DNA of 64,000 bases, taken from positions 1 through 64,000 of the forward strand of contig NZ_QRCB01000018.1 of assembly GCF_009833095.1 (NCBI RefSeq). Direction: 5' to 3'. This document shows, piece by piece, positions 16,516-24,647 of this stretch. Positions within the stretch are counted from its first letter, which is position 1, and every line of letters begins with the position of its first letter. A program made the position numbers and the translations under genes. The notes under the pieces are model-generated. The model searched no databases and was not told the origin of the DNA. It saw only the letters and a list, made by a program, of their open reading frames with translations. The DNA is from Nitrosomonas sp. JL21. Its GTDB lineage: Bacteria; Pseudomonadota; Gammaproteobacteria; Burkholderiales; Nitrosomonadaceae.

Positions 16516-18258
16516 ATGACTTACTTATTTAATAATCCAATTGCATTTGCAGAGGAATTGGTCGAAGGGTTCGCCACCGCGCATCGCCGTCACATACAAT
16601 TGATTCATGGCGGTGTGATGAGACGCCATAAAGCCAAGCAGGGCCAGGTTGTGGTAGTCACTGGCGGCGGTTCGGGTCATTATCCGGCATTCGGTGGATT
16701 CGTCGGCGGCGGTCTGGCGCACGGCGCCGCGATGGGGAAGGTATTTGCGTCACCTTCGGCGCAACAGATTTGTCAGGTAGCTGAGGCGGTCGATGCGGGG
16801 GGCGGCATTTTATTCAGTTATGGCAATTATGCTGGGGATGTGCTCAATTTTACCCAAGCGCAGGAACATTTGCGCGCCACCGGTATTAATGTTCGATCAG
16901 TCATCGTGACAGACGACATTGCGTCGGCCGCTACGGCAGAGCGGCATCGCCGTCGAGGTATTGCCGGCATGCTGGCAGTGCTCAAAGCTGCGGCTGTTGC
17001 CTCAGATGCCGGGAAATCTCTGGATGACGTATGTCGTATTGCTGCTGAGGCAAATGACCGCGTTCGGACACTTGGGGTCGCATTTTCCGGTTGTACGCTG
17101 CCGGGCGCGAACAGACCGCTGTTTGAAGTCACCGCGGGGACAATGGAAGTCGGCATGGGTATTCATGGCGAATCAGGGCTGTATCGCATGGAGGCTCCCA
17201 GCGCGGATGAATTGGCACAGATTCTGACGGAAAAACTGCTGTGCGAAATTCCTGCCGGTGTAGAACATCCTGAGAGAGCCCGTGTTGGGCTAATACTCAA
17301 TAGCCTGGGAACGGTAAAGCAGGAAGAGTTATTTGTGGTGTATCGCAAGATCGATCGGTTGCTGTCGGCGCGCGGATTGACCATCGTCGAACCCGTGGTT
17401 GGCGAATTAATCACCAGCTTCGATATGGCAGGCGTTTCACTGACTCTGTTTTGGCTCAATGATGAGCTGGAAGAAACATGGTTGGCGACGGCAGACACAC
17501 CGGCGTTTCATCGAACTCAGGCACTATGTGATGAGATCCAAGTGCCTGAAGTCAATGCGGACAGAAACAAAGTTGATGCCATCGAAGCATTCACCACGGG
17601 CTCTGCAGAATCTCAGAGAGCTGCCCAGTTGGTATTTACGATGCTGCAAGCTGCTCAAGTTGTGATCGACGAGCAGCGGGAAGAGCTCGGACGTTTGGAT
17701 GCCGTGGCAGGCGATGGGGATCACGGCATCGGCATGCAGCGTGGGATCGCAGCGGCAATAAAAGCAGCCAAAGCGGCGCAGGATGCTCAAGCAGGTGTTG
17801 AGTCTCTTCTGACAGCCGCAGGCGCTGCCTGGGCTGATCAAGCGGGAGGGACTTCCGGTGCATTATGGGGTGTGATGCTCCGCAGTCTGGGCAGTGCCAT
17901 CGGTAACCAAGCAGCGCCAAGTGCTTCCTCAATTGCTGCCGGCATTGCCTCGGCATTGCACCATGTCGTTGATCTCGGCAAAGCGCAGCCAGGGGATAAG
18001 ACCCTCGTCGATGTTCTGCACCCTTTTTCCGCAGCCTATGCCGCAGCCATTTCACGTGGATCGTCGATATCCGCAGCATGGACGATTGCGGCAAGCGTTG
18101 CGGAAGAAGCGGGGGAAGCCACTCAGCATCTTCTGCCAAAAATTGGGCGGGCCCGTCCTCATGCCGAGAAAAGTATCGGAACACGGGATCCGGGCGCCGT
18201 CTCGCTGGTGTTGATCATTCGGGCGGTGGAACAGGTGCTGACCGCACATTGCTCATAA
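16516..18258 (+). CDS. Dihydroxyacetone kinase, DhaK-DhaL fusion
   Basis: The 580-residue ATP-dependent (DAK1-type) kinase phosphorylates dihydroxyacetone, and in some members glyceraldehyde. The DhaK part (about 1-335) has TGGGSGHYPAFGGFVGGGL and the substrate-binding His217 in MGIHGESG, which forms a hemiaminal with the ketone. The DhaL part (about 370-575) has the ADP/Mg site GDGDHGIGMQRG at 399-410 and AGGTSGALWG. Fusion of both parts marks the ATP-using type, not the PTS-linked one. It stands alone and would feed C3 units to glycolysis; erythrulose kinases share the fold. Confidence 0.93.
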   Translation: MTYLFNNPIAFAEELVEGFATAHRRHIQLIHGGVMRRHKAKQGQVVVVTGGGSGHYPAFGGFVGGGLAHGAAMGKVFASPSAQQICQVAEAVDAGGGILFSYGNYAGDVLNFTQAQEHLRATGINVRSVIVTDDIASAATAERHRRRGIAGMLAVLKAAAVASDAGKSLDDVCRIAAEANDRVRTLGVAFSGCTLPGANRPLFEVTAGTMEVGMGIHGESGLYRMEAPSADELAQILTEKLLCEIPAGVEHPERARVGLILNSLGTVKQEELFVVYRKIDRLLSARGLTIVEPVVGELITSFDMAGVSLTLFWLNDELEETWLATADTPAFHRTQALCDEIQVPEVNADRNKVDAIEAFTTGSAESQRAAQLVFTMLQAAQVVIDEQREELGRLDAVAGDGDHGIGMQRGIAAAIKAAKAAQDAQAGVESLLTAAGAAWADQAGGTSGALWGVMLRSLGSAIGNQAAPSASSIAAGIASALHHVVDLGKAQPGDKTLVDVLHPFSAAYAAAISRGSSISAAWTIAASVAEEAGEATQHLLPKIGRARPHAEKSIGTRDPGAVSLVLIIRAVEQVLTAHCS

Positions 18259-18632
18259 TGCCATGCTTCTCGGAGGTTTCCTTTACTGATGAATACTAGT
18301 GACAGAGCATGCATATCCGCATGCGGGGGCCGCGCTGTTATCTGAACTGTTTTCGGGAATGTTCCCGTTGTCGAGTTGGGAGATTTTTCAGGGTGATTGA
18401 CATGGTCAGTGATTTTTTTCAAAATTGCAGCACATGTTTCCCACCTTTTTTCAGTCCGGGAAGCGTATGCGTTGCAGAAAATTTTGGATAAGAAGTAATG
18501 CTGTATCCAAGCAGGGTGATAAACTCAACAGTGAGGTCCCATGAGGCGGTCATATCAGAAAAAGTGGAATTATTGATACAGAATCACATCCTTAATTTTA
18601 TCTAGAACTATAACTTAACAGGCTCGATATAA
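18259..18632. other. Gene-free region
   Basis: No gene is supported in these 374 bases. There are only small palindromes such as CGGGAA/TTCCCG around 18354-18367 and a duplicated GCATGC near 18308-18323. Confidence 0.5.
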
Positions 18633-19019
18633 ATGAACAAATTAGTTTTTGTAATATTGGTTTCCATGATGTTTGCTAGTAGTGTGCATGCCAAAGGGAT
18701 CAAGGGCGGTTCTTTGAAAGGCTCGACCGGTTCCAAGCCGGCGGCTGCGCAGCAGAAAAAAACTGACACCACCAATCAGGCCAAACCGGCCAGTCAGGCG
18801 GCGCCAGCCCAATCATCTGCAAGCAGTGCAAATCCAGCCTCTGCACCCGCTGCTAACGCATCAGCTCAGAGTCCTTCACTGCTGCAATCGGCCATGCCTG
18901 CTCTAGTGGGCGGTGCCGTCGGAAGCTATGTCGGCAGCAAGTTGGCTGATGACGGAAAAAATGAATCCGTATCTGAGGAAAACAAGGAAAGTAAAGACGG
19001 GCAGATCCTGAAGCCTTAA
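18633..19019 (+). CDS. Exported Ala/Pro/Ser-rich protein
   Basis: A 128-residue protein with a clean signal peptide (MNKLVFVILVSMMFASSVHA). The mature part starts KGIKGGSLKGS, continues through a low-complexity Ala/Ser/Gln/Pro region (about 40-85), then has a glycine-rich hydrophobic segment (MPALVGGAVGSYVGSKLAD) and an acidic tail. The hydrophobic stretch resembles a glycine-zipper. Function unknown; family not recognised. Confidence 0.6.
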   Translation: MNKLVFVILVSMMFASSVHAKGIKGGSLKGSTGSKPAAAQQKKTDTTNQAKPASQAAPAQSSASSANPASAPAANASAQSPSLLQSAMPALVGGAVGSYVGSKLADDGKNESVSEENKESKDGQILKP

Positions 19020-19063
19020 CGAAGCATAGCAACGATTGGCAACAAGAATCAGTTTTTTGATAA

Positions 19064-19096
19064 GAAATGGTTGATTTATGAGTGATCAACCATTTC
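19064..19096. terminator. Strong hairpin after the 18633-19019 gene
   Basis: GAAATGGTTGAT and ATCAACCATTTC make a perfect 12-base stem around a 9-base loop. There is no T-run on either side, so it may be a stabilising 3' stem-loop or the end of the neighbouring repeat element rather than a standard terminator. Confidence 0.45.
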
Positions 19097-19106
19097 TACG
19101 AGGTCG

Positions 19107-19226
19107 TTAAGGAAGCTGATGAATTGACTGCGCGAGCGAATCGCTTCTTGGTGAGAATTGTATCGTTGTTGAGATTCGCGCACTTATCGATTCCTCTCGT
19201 TCGCCGAGTTCATCAGCGTTTTTTTA
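19107..19226. repeat. MITE-like element with terminal inverted repeats
   Basis: The left end (AAGGAAGCTGATGAATTGAC and on through GCGCGAGCGAATCG) and the reverse complement of the right end (AAACGCTGATGAACTCGGCG and on through AACGAGAGGAATCG) share an extended imperfect match of about 35 bases. The roughly 120-base element has no ORF. It abuts the stop codon of the PilZ gene, which lies at 19224. Confidence 0.5.
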
Positions 19227-19940
19227 AATGATCTGTACAGGATTTCTTACGAGTTCCTGATGTATGAAGCTGCGCAGGGCAAAGGTTTGTTCAGGTTGTA
19301 AATCAATGAATTCAATTCCATACGATGATAATTCATCATCGTCCGGCGTCATTCTGACAGATCGGATAATGGATTGTAGTTGAATGGAAATATTTTTTTC
19401 CTCAAATTCAATTTGGAATGAGAGCGAAAGGGTGGTGCCGGATCCTCCAAGATTCACCTGAGTTCTGACTTCAGCGCCGGTGATACTGAGATTGGTAATC
19501 ACCAGAGGTGAAGATAATTCATTCACAGTAGCTTGAATTTGAGTTCGAATACGCCTGGACTTACGGATGATTTGTCCCAGAATCTTGGTGGGAAAAGATA
19601 AATGAATATAGTGCAAAGGTTTTTTGACAATACTGTCAACAAAGACCGTGAAACTGAACGCATATTGCCCGCTGAATAATCGCACTAAAAATTGATCACC
19701 CGGAATAAGAGGAAGTTCTCCATGCTGTTCAGGTTTAGGCATGGTAACGAGCAATGATTTATTCGGAACATAGCCGATCAGCGTCACCATGCAAGAGTTG
19801 CCGTTATTTGAGCAGCAAGTAATATAGAGGTTAGAGCGTATGTTGAGTAGCAGTTTGTCACCTACCTTCAGTTGCATATCTTTAAACTCAAATTCGGCTT
19901 GATTTGAGTTTATGGATGGTTTTTGAGGTAAGTTACTCAT
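19224..19940 (-). CDS. PilZ-domain, YcgR-like c-di-GMP effector
   Basis: The 238-residue protein has a YcgR-type N-terminal domain (about 20-110: LKVGDKLLLNIRS, GELPLIPGDQFLVRLFSG) and a C-terminal PilZ domain (about 120-230). The c-di-GMP-binding elements are visible: the arginine-rich RKSRRIRTQ and, about 20 residues later, N-x-S-x-x-G in NLSITGAEV. YcgR proteins act as flagellar brakes when c-di-GMP is high. No flagellar genes adjoin it, so the target may also be type IV pili or exopolysaccharide. Confidence 0.8.
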   Translation of the reverse strand: MSNLPQKPSINSNQAEFEFKDMQLKVGDKLLLNIRSNLYITCCSNNGNSCMVTLIGYVPNKSLLVTMPKPEQHGELPLIPGDQFLVRLFSGQYAFSFTVFVDSIVKKPLHYIHLSFPTKILGQIIRKSRRIRTQIQATVNELSSPLVITNLSITGAEVRTQVNLGGSGTTLSLSFQIEFEEKNISIQLQSIIRSVRMTPDDDELSSYGIEFIDLQPEQTFALRSFIHQELVRNPVQII

Positions 19941-20439
19941 TTTTAATGGGCAGTTTTTCCAAGTATAGTTCCGGAGTGGATAAGTGTTAAGTATTAATTT
20001 GACACCAGGGAATATTTGTTCAATAAAAATTTCGCGATACGGATGGGCCGATTCGTGCCGAACAAGTAACCTTGAGTCCGTGCAGCTTTTTTAAAAAGGT
20101 GGGCTGATACTCGATAGGGCCTTGAAGGCTATTTGTAATATTTGGGCGCGTTCTTTTGTACGAATTTATTGATGATAGAAATAAACGGTTTTTCTGAGGG
20201 ATTATTGAGTCTGGATCAGAAAGGCACTTTCGTGCAAACGAGTCAGGCCTCGTTCTTTGAGAGCATCTACCTGCTGAGTTCAATCCCCAGAACTGAAAGG
20301 TGTTGTTGCTGCAGCCATAGCATGTCGCGGCTTTTGCCACACAGAGGTACCGCAACCGTACTTCATCGTCCTGAACAACGCATTTCAAAGCCGAGGCCAA
20401 GTGTTGAATTTGAGATATTGCGATTATCAGCGTCCAATT
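19941..20439. other. Gene-free region upstream of PilZ gene
   Basis: The longest ORFs here, on either strand, have no RBS and unconvincing composition. Short protein-like stretches occur in several minus-strand frames (20240-20400), which could be debris of a decayed gene, but I cannot name it. Confidence 0.35.
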
Positions 20440-20535
20440 AGTCTAGGCAATCGAGAAGCACAGCATCCAGGGACAAGAAAGCCGGATGGCTCGCAGAATC
20501 ATCCGCAGATTGTGCCCGGCACCGCATAGGACGTA
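20440..20535 (-). pseudogene. IS5-like transposase, C-terminal remnant
   Basis: The minus strand reads VYVLCGAGHNLRMILRAIRL to a TAG stop at about 20442. LCGAGHNLRMIL is the characteristic C-terminal segment of IS5-family transposases. The rest of the gene is missing: at about 20535 the sequence changes to the duplicated region found again at 6768-6826. It is the tail of an old insertion sequence. Confidence 0.75.
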
Positions 20536-20590
20536 AACTTTTTCAGCAACCTATTCTTCGACCAGATCGCATATGAACATTCCAGAAGAT
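20533..20590 (+). repeat. Duplicated segment matching 6768-6826 inverted
   Basis: These bases cover the upstream region and first six codons of the small membrane-protein gene at 20573. The inverted copy lies about 13.7 kb away. This copy is the functional context, since the reading frame continues here. Confidence 0.8.
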
Positions 20591-20818
20591 CTTTTAAATT
20601 ATATTCAATGGCCTGCAATGGTTGTTACGATTACGGCGGCTTGGTATGTCGGAGCAGAGAGGAAAGATAACCGTAATTGGGGATTCTGGATGCTGCTGTT
20701 GAGCAATCTGCTCTGGTTCATCTGGGCAATTCCGCATTCGGCATGGGCCTTGGCCCTACTGCAAGTGAGCTTGGCGATCACGAACATACGCGGGGTGTGG
20801 AAATCATCTCCAAAATGA
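20573..20818 (+). CDS. Small integral membrane protein, three predicted spans
   Basis: An 81-residue protein: MNIPEDLLNYIQWPAMVVTI, then a polar turn GAERKDNRNWGFW, two more hydrophobic segments (MLLLSNLLWFIWAI, AWALALLQVSLAITNIRG) and a basic tail. The tryptophan-rich pattern resembles a conserved family of small proteobacterial membrane proteins without known function. Its promoter region is partly duplicated at 6768-6826. The upstream side is a truncated transposase. Confidence 0.7.
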   Translation: MNIPEDLLNYIQWPAMVVTITAAWYVGAERKDNRNWGFWMLLLSNLLWFIWAIPHSAWALALLQVSLAITNIRGVWKSSPK

Positions 20819-20977
20819 TCGAGAAAAAGAATTGTGAAAACACCCTTGAATGCCAAGCGGACACCATGAGTAAGATATAGGGCGCTGAGACATCATGCAA
20901 CAACTGGTCTTGCCTCACATTTCGGCGCAACAAAAATCCAGCAAAGTTTTCTCAGTACTATCCAACGGTACATCGTT

Positions 20978-22936
20978 TTAATGCCCTACCCTCAACCAAT
21001 ACAACCCTAACTCTGGGATCATCAGTTTGCCCTGCTGCAGGGCGATCACTTCACCGCTGATGACATCCCTGAATTGATTCAGATGCGCTCCTGCTACCTT
21101 GGCCATTTCGTCAGAGGCGATACCATGCGGCTGGACATCGAAATTAGCCACGACCACAATCGGGTTTGAAGCATCGCGCAAGGTAAAGCGACTGAAAGCG
21201 AAAATGTGCTCATCAGCAGTTTCAAGCAGTGACCGATTGTTGAAATCGGCAAACGCGGGAATTTCCTTGCGAATGGCGATCAATTTCTTGAGAGCGGTGA
21301 ACACTCGATATTCAATCGTTCCCGGTTCGTGGCGTTTCTCAGCCCGGTTCCAATCCAATTTGGGCCGGTTGACCCAGCGGCTATCGTGCGTTCTCGAAAC
21401 ATTATCGCGATAGCTATAATCATTCAGCGTCCCCAATTCATCACCATAATACAGCAACGGAATGCCGCCAAAACTCAGGATCAAGCCGTGCAGCAGCAAT
21501 ATCCTTGAAATAGCGTGATCGATATGGGCGGCATCGCCGCTTTGCAAAGCATGTTCCAAGCCTGCTAAGGATGACAGCGAGCCTGCGATTCGAGCATCGC
21601 CGTTTCGCTTGTTTTCGCCGAACGCGATACCACGGGCATCAGAACCTGAAAAACCGCCGGTATAGTAATCGATCAGAAAACGCCGATGCGCTTTGGGCTC
21701 GTACCCCACCGCCGCGATATCGGAATCATCGAACCCCAAACCGATATCATCATGACAACGGATGTAGTTCAACCAAGTCGCGCGCTCGAGTTTGGCAGGC
21801 AGATTTTGTATGCTGCGCCATAGCAGCCGGGTATTCTTCGTCGCAATCGCATCCCAGAGCAGCGCCATGAACGTAGCGTTGTAGGCAATCTCGCACTCCT
21901 TGGCGTTGATGGCGTCTTCTCCAAAATACTTGATGACTTCCACCGGCGCCACAATCGCCTCCGCAATGAATAACACCGCAGGCGCACTGACTTGCACGCA
22001 ATCTTTGAACAATTGCAATATCAGATGGGATTCGCGTTCATTCTGGCACGTGCTGCCGATTTTCTTCCACAGGAATGCCACGGCATCCAGACGAATGATA
22101 TCCACCCCCTGATTGCTCCAGAACAGAATGATGTCGAGCATGTCGATGAATACCGCCGGATTATGATAGTCGAGATCCCATTGATAATCATGGAATACCG
22201 TCATCACCCAGCGCTGCATGTCGGCATCCCAGGTGAAATTGCCCGGCGCCGTCTGAGGAAACACTTCCGGCATCGTGTGCTCGAACATATCGGGAATTTC
22301 CCGATCCGGAAAGGTGTAGTAATACGCCTGAAAGCGCGGATCACTCATCCGCGCTTTCTGCGCCCATTCATGTTCGCGTGAAGTATGGTTCACCACGACA
22401 TCCAGGATCAATAATATCTCGCGTTTGCGCAGATCGGCAGCCAAAGCCGCGAGTTCCTCATTACTACCGACCCGCGGGTCGACCTGACGGAAGTCGCTGA
22501 CGGCATACCCCCCATCCGATGCGCCTTCCGGACATTTGAGTATGGGCATGATGTGTATCATGTTAACTCCCAGCTCCTGAAAATAACTGAGTTTGCTGCG
22601 CAATCCCTGCAGATCTCCCGCAAACCCATCGCTATAGAGCGCCATGCCCACCCATTGTTGATCAAGAAACCAGTTATGGTTCTTTTCACGCATCAGATCA
22701 AGCTCATGTAATGTCTGACTGCGTTTCTGATATTGCCGGGCCATCACTTCGACCAGCTTTTGCATGTGCTCGTTAAAATCATCCCGCTGACCGTACAATT
22801 GCTTCATCAGGCTGTAGATGGCGTAAAAGTTTGCCCCCAGGCGAGTATAAAAATGCCGCAGATCCGACTTGATCAAATCAGCCGGCAAGGTATTCAGTAT
22901 GCTGTTGAGCAACGAATGCGAGACTTGTTCGTACAT
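20978..22936 (-). CDS. ams: Amylosucrase (GH13)
   Basis: Last gene of the sucrose operon. The 652-residue enzyme splits sucrose and transfers glucose to an alpha-1,4-glucan, releasing fructose; hydrolysis to both sugars is a side reaction. With the start at 22936 (RBS GGAGG) the catalytic residues are Asp284 (IIRLDAVAF), Glu326 (FIAEAIVAP) and the transition-state Asp396 in CHDDIG, close to D286, E328 and D393 of Neisseria polysaccharea amylosucrase. The helical N-terminal domain (about 1-90) is also present. The ATG overlaps the fructokinase stop by one base. Fructose released here is the substrate of that kinase. Sucrose hydrolase is the main alternative call. Confidence 0.93.
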   Translation of the reverse strand: MYEQVSHSLLNSILNTLPADLIKSDLRHFYTRLGANFYAIYSLMKQLYGQRDDFNEHMQKLVEVMARQYQKRSQTLHELDLMREKNHNWFLDQQWVGMALYSDGFAGDLQGLRSKLSYFQELGVNMIHIMPILKCPEGASDGGYAVSDFRQVDPRVGSNEELAALAADLRKREILLILDVVVNHTSREHEWAQKARMSDPRFQAYYYTFPDREIPDMFEHTMPEVFPQTAPGNFTWDADMQRWVMTVFHDYQWDLDYHNPAVFIDMLDIILFWSNQGVDIIRLDAVAFLWKKIGSTCQNERESHLILQLFKDCVQVSAPAVLFIAEAIVAPVEVIKYFGEDAINAKECEIAYNATFMALLWDAIATKNTRLLWRSIQNLPAKLERATWLNYIRCHDDIGLGFDDSDIAAVGYEPKAHRRFLIDYYTGGFSGSDARGIAFGENKRNGDARIAGSLSSLAGLEHALQSGDAAHIDHAISRILLLHGLILSFGGIPLLYYGDELGTLNDYSYRDNVSRTHDSRWVNRPKLDWNRAEKRHEPGTIEYRVFTALKKLIAIRKEIPAFADFNNRSLLETADEHIFAFSRFTLRDASNPIVVVANFDVQPHGIASDEMAKVAGAHLNQFRDVISGEVIALQQGKLMIPELGLYWLRVGH

Positions 22937-23820
22937 CACACCTCCCACTTCTGCCGGAAATTTCGATAGAACGATGGGTCGTCCGTGGTCGCGCCGCGCA
23001 ACCCGATCACTGCCATTGCGAAATCCTGTGCTCTGTGCAGCATGAGTTGCGTCGGCCAACGTTGCAGAATTCCCAGCAGGCAAATACTGGCAAAGGCATC
23101 CCCGGCGCCGACCGCATCCTGCTCCACGACAGCCTGTTCCGGCCTTATTTGCCAGTGCTTGCCATCACGTTGAAACAGCTTCGCCCCGTCCTTACCGCAC
23201 GTCAGCACGATCGAATGGGCGCGAGTCTGATGAAATAAATGCCGTATCCCCGCAGCTTCGCCGGAAATGGCTGGTAATAAATCCTGCAATTCATGCTGAT
23301 TGAGCTTGATCCAATCGGCATCGGTCAGCCAGCACAGGACGTCTTGCCTGTCCCACCAAGGAGCGCGCAAATTGACATCGATGAATAGCTGTACGCGGGA
23401 ATGTTGCTTGAGCTGTTGCAAAGCGCAACGGTTGGTATTGCTGCGCAATGCCAACGTGCCGTGATAGAGCAAAATTGCTGCAGGCATATGGAGCATATGG
23501 GGTAATAGATCAGCCTGGATGTCATCCCACGCGGCTGGTTCGATAATCGTGTAGTTCGGTTCGCCGTGCTGCAGTTCGACCTCGACCGAACCGGTCGGAA
23601 ATCGAGGAGTAACTTGCAGCCCACATTTGTCCATGTTCCATGCGTGCATACGCTGAAGAATTTCATCACCGGCTTGATCCTTGCCTACGCTGGAGATCAT
23701 CAGCGGCTTTTGACTCAATGCGTTAAGATGCCAAGCGACATTGAACGGTGCTCCACCCAATACCCGGCTGCCGTCATCAAAGCAATCAAACAATACTTCG
23801 CCGAATATCACCGGCTTCAT
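22936..23820 (-). CDS. Fructokinase, PfkB family
   Basis: The 294-residue ribokinase-type enzyme phosphorylates fructose to fructose-6-phosphate. It has the N-terminal PfkB signature VLGGAPFNVAWHLNAL (about 20-35) and the C-terminal DAVGAGDAFASICLLG (about 246-261) with the catalytic Asp and anion hole. It overlaps spp by four bases and amylosucrase by one, so translation is coupled. It returns fructose from sucrose breakdown to the hexose phosphate pool used again by sucrose-phosphate synthase. Confidence 0.93.
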   Translation of the reverse strand: MKPVIFGEVLFDCFDDGSRVLGGAPFNVAWHLNALSQKPLMISSVGKDQAGDEILQRMHAWNMDKCGLQVTPRFPTGSVEVELQHGEPNYTIIEPAAWDDIQADLLPHMLHMPAAILLYHGTLALRSNTNRCALQQLKQHSRVQLFIDVNLRAPWWDRQDVLCWLTDADWIKLNQHELQDLLPAISGEAAGIRHLFHQTRAHSIVLTCGKDGAKLFQRDGKHWQIRPEQAVVEQDAVGAGDAFASICLLGILQRWPTQLMLHRAQDFAMAVIGLRGATTDDPSFYRNFRQKWEV

Positions 23821-24647
23821 TTGCCGACTCCTCTCAAGTCTGGAAAATAAAAATGGATCCCTTCGATAATACCGTCTGCATAATGACCCTTCCCCTTCAC
23901 GCCTTGCGCTACATATAGTTGATCGCGATGACCGGCTTGCTCAGCCCTTCGCAATGCTTCATGCCGCACTGATTCATGCGCGTTCGCCACCAAAATGGCG
24001 GGCAATTCGCTGCTCAGCACATCCAGATCATTGCCGCTGTCACCGGCGAATACCACTTCATCTGGTCGTAGCCCCAGTTGAAGCATCAGATAGCGGATAG
24101 CCGCGAGCTTGTTCGCGGCGGCTGGCAAGACATCCAGCAAGCCGAGGTTGTTCGCATGATCGACACTATAAATGAGGCTGACGGCAAGCTGATGCGTGGC
24201 CGCTAAAGCTTGCATATGCCGGATCAATGCGGTGTGATCAATCTCGGGTGATACATAAAAACTCAGTTTGTACCGTCCTTGGTGCTCACTTTCCTGCAAC
24301 ACCAATCCCGGAATTTTTGCAAAACAATCATATAATTCGTTGACTGAGCAGCCTACCCAATCGAGCCCGATATATTGATGCCAGCCCTGCATCAGCGTCC
24401 AGTTGTGTCCGTAGCATGAATAGATTGAACTGCCGACATCGGCAATGACATAGTGCGGATAAGGCAATTGATAGTCTTCGATGACTTGCTGTACTAATAG
24501 GCGGTTCCGGCCTGATACGTAAGCCAATTGAATGCCATGCCACGCGATCAAACGTGCGAATGCCTGACGCGCCCCGGGCGATTCTGCGCAATACCCATCC
24601 GGTATCAGCGTACCATCCAGATCAGTACAGAATAATCGCAATGTCAT
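23817..24647 (-). CDS. spp: Sucrose-6-phosphate phosphatase, HAD-IIB family
   Basis: The 276-residue HAD hydrolase removes phosphate from sucrose-6-phosphate. Motif I is CTDLDGTLIPDG (nucleophile Asp9, acid/base Asp11), motif II is the Ser in YVSGRN, and motif IV is FAGDSGNDLDVL. The length and arrangement match bacterial and cyanobacterial sucrose phosphatases. It sits directly after sps with a four-base overlap. Unlike the HAD part of the upstream synthase, its motifs are complete, so this is the likely active phosphatase. Confidence 0.92.
   Translation of the reverse strand: MTLRLFCTDLDGTLIPDGYCAESPGARQAFARLIAWHGIQLAYVSGRNRLLVQQVIEDYQLPYPHYVIADVGSSIYSCYGHNWTLMQGWHQYIGLDWVGCSVNELYDCFAKIPGLVLQESEHQGRYKLSFYVSPEIDHTALIRHMQALAATHQLAVSLIYSVDHANNLGLLDVLPAAANKLAAIRYLMLQLGLRPDEVVFAGDSGNDLDVLSSELPAILVANAHESVRHEALRRAEQAGHRDQLYVAQGVKGKGHYADGIIEGIHFYFPDLRGVGK

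Noticed and set aside
17636..18184. A 182-codon minus-strand ORF opposite the DhaL part
   Set aside because: Antisense to a complete kinase gene and compositionally biased.
20020..20400. A 126-codon minus-strand ORF upstream of the PilZ gene
   Set aside because: No RBS and no coherent protein pattern; probably debris or chance.
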